NCBI GenBank assembly: GCA_015679605.1
Contig: JAAAVE010000210.1
Location: 1 to 26,328, forward strand
Length of the DNA stretch: 26,328 nucleotides
Source of the DNA: Podila epigama
Taxonomy: Eukaryota; Mortierellomycota; Mortierellomycetes; Mortierellales; Mortierellaceae
Direction: 5' to 3'
Position 1 is the first letter of the stretch. Every line of letters begins with the position of its first letter. The position numbers were made by a program, and so were the translations under genes. Below are positions 22,951-26,328 of this stretch, piece after piece. The notes below the pieces were generated by a model. That model did not search any database. It was not told the origin of the DNA and was given only the letters and a program-made list of their open reading frames with translations.

Positions 22951-23655
22951 GAGAAGGATTTTACCCAATCAAACAATCAAAAGAATATATTTTTTTCTCA
23001 ATCAAGGAGTCATTTCACCGACGCTGTCTACAAGGATGGATGGATGGGACAGTGGCATAGCTGGCTGTCAATGTTAGACAATTAAAGAAAAAGCAAAAGA
23101 AGAAGAAATGGTAAGATGGTATAATAATAAAAACATTGTCCATAGTCATGTCCAATGTCCAAGCCAATGTCAACAATGACACTGAAAGACAGCAAGGAGT
23201 GGTCCCTTTTTTTTTGTGCCTACCTGTCTGTATGTCCTTGAATCATCATGAACATGAAATAAAAAAAAGCTAAGCTCACCTTTGGTGTATGGATGGATGG
23301 TCGCACAAAACCCGAACGGGAAGGAGGGGGTGCATCAATATAACATGGCGTGGCGTGGCATGGCCAGAGCACTTTTGGAATGACGGATATCCCCATGTCC
23401 TGCTGGACACTTCAAGACCTTAATTGAGATTAAAAGAAACACCTTTTTTTTTTTTTTCTCTTCACATATCCTTTTACCCGATCCATTCCAGTTTGACATT
23501 TGCATGGTCATGACTGTATTAGACAGCGATAGAGCGAAAAAAAACCATGTATAGGTGCTAGATCATTACTGAAAAGCAGAGATGGATTTATTATTATATG
23601 TTGGATTGATATTTGATATGTTGTATAGTACAAGCGGGGGATAGCAATGTCTGCT

Positions 23656-25140
23656 TCAAGTCAAATAGTGCACAATGGCCCACATGGCTAGCAAAGTGAT
23701 GCACACGCCGGCGTAAAAGATCCATTTGTCCTCACTGCTGCGACGTTCAATATATTGGATCACATTGCGGGACAGACCGAGGGTATTAGCAGCATCCAGC
23801 ATTTTGCGCTGGGTTGACTATTTATGATCACACATGAGCATACACAAATTCAATTAGTCCATGGAGCATATACACTTTTATTTGCATTACATGTTGACAG
23901 GTAAAGACACGGGGTGCTCTTCCAGTTGTCTCATAACCAGGTCAAAATATACATCGCCATTTACCTTGAGCTTATTGCGCTGTTGAAATAGATCGTCCAG
24001 AGCTGCCTTGCCTTGGTGAAGCATATCATCCAGCTGCATGCCTGTCCGTTGAGCAAAATCCCGTTCTCTCAGGGCATGTGCTTGTTGCAAGTATGGTGAG
24101 GTCGGCCCTGACTGGTACGGGTGCTCCACAGGCGCATTCACTCTTGATTGTCGTCGCTCCAACAACTGAGCGCGATTTCGGGTATTTGTAGCCTGGATAT
24201 GAAAACAGACATAAAACAAAGGAGAAGGAACAAGCAAATTTGAGCAACAATGTTGTGAATCCAATGGTACATGTTCATGTATCGTGTGGTTCCTTTCAGG
24301 TACCTGCTCTTCTCGGCTCTTTAGTTGGGCAAAGGTTTTGTTGATGTTGTCATAATCATCTCGGAACTTGCTCACTCGCCTATTTCCCAATCAGAAAAAA
24401 AAAAAGATGGACAAATCGTCAGAGTCGTTGTAAAGTGTGATAGGCATGGTCCAAAACTGGCAAGGTAGAAACACCATCTTGTCTTGTATTAAAAAAAGAA
24501 AAATGGACGTACTCAAAAGCCTTTTCACGCTTGGAATCGATCATCTCCTTTTTAGCCATGGTCTCGTAATCGTCAATAGAACGTTTAAAGGCGTTGACAA
24601 CGGCAGCAATTTGGCCTAAATATGACGAGTGTGACACGTTCAAAAGGTCTTTTTTAAGCACGATAGTTTTCCTGTACAAAACGTGGCAAAATACAGTCCA
24701 ACCAAAGAACTGATCTTTCGTTGTGTAATAAGTAGCAAAAAGGGGGTGTGAAATGAACATTGCATCAGGATGAATGATGCAGGATGCAGAATGCAGGATG
24801 CATTCAAGAGTTCACGGATATAGTGAATCCAAAGAGATGACCAACTTTCCACTACGACGAAACCATATGCCAGCCAAGTTTTGTTTCTTGGCATGCATGC
24901 ACAGGGTTGGCAATGACTCTTTTCTCGGATACGATGGATGCGAAGGCAACAAAAAAACGAAAGAACAAGAGAGAAGAGGGAGAAGAAAAAGAAGTAGAAG
25001 AGAAAAGGAGAAAGAAAGATGATACACGGTAGTTGTCTACCTTGAAGAGCGACACTCGTGTCTTCTCCACTCTGGAACTTGTCAAGGTCGCGCTGCAGGG
25101 TGTTGACCTGTTTGAGCGCATGGTTGTATAGTGAGTTCAT
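23656..25140 (-). CDS. BOS1: Qb-SNARE Bos1 / GOSR2 (membrin)
   Basis: Exons on the minus strand are 25140-25041, 24615-24513, 24379-24304, 24192-23965 and 23817-23656, all in phase; 222 residues (human GOSR2 212, yeast Bos1 244). It is a tail-anchored SNARE for ER-to-Golgi vesicle fusion. The N-terminus (MNSLYNHALKQVNTLQRDL) and the following helices with SIDDYETMAKKE form the regulatory helical bundle. The SNARE motif is at about 130-185, with the family pattern LDDLFQQRNKLKSTQRKML and the segment DAANTLGLS. IERR leads into the C-terminal membrane anchor (about 201-219), ending in HYLT close to the GOSR2 end. Intron 1 is the longest (about 425 nt) and contains a small heptamer repeat. It lies tail to head behind the partial gene at the right edge, 275 bp away. 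Confidence 0.95.
24777..24804 (+). repeat. ATGCAGG heptamer repeat in BOS1 intron 1
   Basis: Three near-identical heptamers (ATGCAGG, ATGCAGA, ATGCAGG) are followed by a decayed copy ATGCATT. They lie wholly inside the intron. Confidence 0.8.
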
Positions 25141-25415
25141 GTGTAGCGGGTGTGTGTGGGTACAATATACGGTAATGACGACAAAAAGGATAGAGAGAAG
25201 GAATATGAGCTGTATGATGAATGTATGATTAAGAGTTGTGTGAAGATGTGTGAAGATGATGCAGTGGATGAAGAGGATGTCCAAAAAGATGCAATTCATT
25301 CAATTCATCTGTTCTATTCTTTTCTCATACGTCCAGGCATTTTTTGCGTCCGATGTCAGGTGACATATTTTTTTGCACTCACTCAAAACGTGCATATCTG
25401 CTGAATCATAATCCT

Positions 25416-26328
25416 CTACCAATGCACAATCACTTTGTTCGTGACAACGAAATGAAAAGGCATGGATGAATGCAAGATCGACTGCAATACAACGGTTGAC
25501 AGTGTAAAGTGGAAATGACGCGAACTGCTTGCTCGGTGACACTGGTGAGACGACCTCCTTTGTATTACTGACAAGCGCGACAAAGGGCTAGGGATCTCCT
25601 TTACGATCTTTTCGTTCGCCTTGGGACTATTGCTGGGGATCTGGACCTTGGCACTGTCCATCAAGAATGTGTCGTCAGGATCGATCCAACCTTGGCCCTG
25701 GTGCTCACTGTCTAAACGTGGGTCGATATATTGCGTTTGACCGCTTGAACTCTGCCTCACAAATCGGCATGTGATAGAGTCGCCATCCTTGATGAATGCA
25801 ACCTCCTAGTCAAACCAGATGAAAAGTAAGAACGCGTATGGTCCACCCACAAGATTTTAACATCATACTACGGTGGTGTCATGATGGGTTTACCACGCGA
25901 TGTTGCCACAGAGTTTGCTGCACATGGTAACAAGACAATTTGATAATGGATGTAGATATTTCTACTACCATGTTTTGTATACTTTTTTTCACATCTACCC
26001 GTTCCAGCTTTTATACTCAATCTCTTTCCATTTGAATATGAACATGATGATAAAATATATATCCTAGTACTACAGGGTGCGGCAAGAATGGTTCTTACTA
26101 CAGCGCATTCAGCGGCTATCAAGGACTCGGTTGCCACCTCAGGAGGATTGGACTGGGACAAGAAGTAAACTACAAAAATAAAGCCAAAGATTCAATTTTC
26201 CTCGTGTGTTAACGATGACATGAACATGAGTGTAATGGTGAAGCTGCTTATATGTTTTGTTCGTTGACAATAACAAGTCATAGTAAGTGTAAACATGCGT
26301 TCAATCTATCCTTCAATGCCTCATCATC
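25416..26328 (-). CDS. 3' part of an unidentified gene (partial)
   Basis: Two exons are supported on the minus strand: 26169-26099 (acceptor TTTTTGTAG, donor GTAAGA) and 25805-25416 (acceptor GACTAG, stop TAG). They join in phase 0 and read YFLSQSNPPEVATES, LIAAECAV, then EVAFIKDGDSITCRFVRQ, and a segment with QGQGWIDPDDTFLMDS. A possible further exon at the window edge (26328 to about 26296) reads DDEALKDRLNA; its phase fits the next exon, but its donor (GTTTAC) is weak. The last 60 or so residues are Ser/His-rich and unremarkable, so the true stop could differ if another intron exists. I do not recognise the family and assign no function; the gene continues beyond the right edge. Confidence 0.5.

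Larger units (their letters stand above)
21505..23655. promoter_or_regulatory. Gene-poor 2.1-kb region upstream of the receptor
   Basis: This is the longest non-coding stretch in the window. It must hold the receptor promoter and leader, and downstream sequence of BOS1. From about 21780 to 22800 the + strand is dominated by G, A and T with very little C, so the receptor's coding strand is C/T/A-rich, as in fungal leaders. It contains a GT-rich block and a CCCAT-based tandem repeat. Open frames here (for example 22482-22976 and 21792-22052 on minus) are translated low-complexity sequence. I see no tRNA or rRNA. Confidence 0.5.

Noticed and set aside
22482-22976. Minus-strand open frame of 164 codons upstream of the receptor
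   Set aside because: It begins at a TTG, crosses the CCCAT repeat (giving repeated CMG) and is otherwise Phe/Leu/Ser/Pro low complexity from pyrimidine-rich DNA. No domain or splice context supports it.
1-26328. tRNA, rRNA, CRISPR array, transposon or viral remnant
   Set aside because: Reading both strands, I found no cloverleaf with conserved A/B boxes, no rRNA-like stretch, no regularly spaced identical repeats, and no transposase, integrase or capsid-like reading frame. A covariance-model or profile scan would be needed to exclude small RNAs.

Overview
The window is eukaryotic nuclear DNA. It carries eight multi-exon protein genes with short GT-AG introns (roughly 90 to 430 nt), T- and A-homopolymers, CAG/CAA (Gln) and AAC (Asn) tracts, and compact spacing. 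The proteins look fungal. A class C (GABA-B-like) receptor alongside chitin-precursor and N-glycosylation genes, and this style of low-complexity insertion, fit an early-diverging fungus, most likely Mortierellomycota/Mucoromycota. That placement is an inference from style, not from a search.

Layout, left to right. (1) 341-3711 (+): multi-span membrane protein with a split fibronectin-III-like region and a long coiled coil, possibly related to Aspergillus AcrB. (2) 4262-8868 (+): very large Gln-rich, probably nuclear protein with two KEN boxes and several CDK consensus sites. (3) 8949-11519 (-): STT3, catalytic subunit of oligosaccharyltransferase. (4) 12522-13771 (+): proteasome beta-7 subunit (PSMB4/Pre4), head to head with STT3. 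(5) 14037-16652 (-): phosphoacetylglucosamine mutase (PGM3/PCM1), tail to tail with the proteasome gene. (6) 16944-21504 (-): class C GPCR of 1229 predicted residues, with signal peptide, Venus-flytrap domain, seven TM segments and a cytoplasmic PH-like domain. (7) A gene-poor stretch of about 2.1 kb upstream of the receptor. (8) 23656-25140 (-): Bos1/GOSR2 (membrin) Qb-SNARE. (9) 25416 to the right edge (-): 3' part of an unidentified gene.

Splice sites were chosen by hand so that donor/acceptor dinucleotides, phase and family conservation agree. For STT3, PSMB4, PGM3, the GPCR and BOS1 every junction keeps frame, giving 773, 274, 548, 1229 and 222 residues. Several genes concern the secretory pathway: PGM3 makes GlcNAc-1-P for UDP-GlcNAc (chitin, N-glycans, GPI), STT3 transfers the N-glycan in the ER, and Bos1 serves ER-Golgi fusion. 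This may be chance, because fungal housekeeping genes are dense.

The most notable item is the receptor with a PH-like domain in its cytoplasmic tail. I do not know this architecture from described class C receptors.
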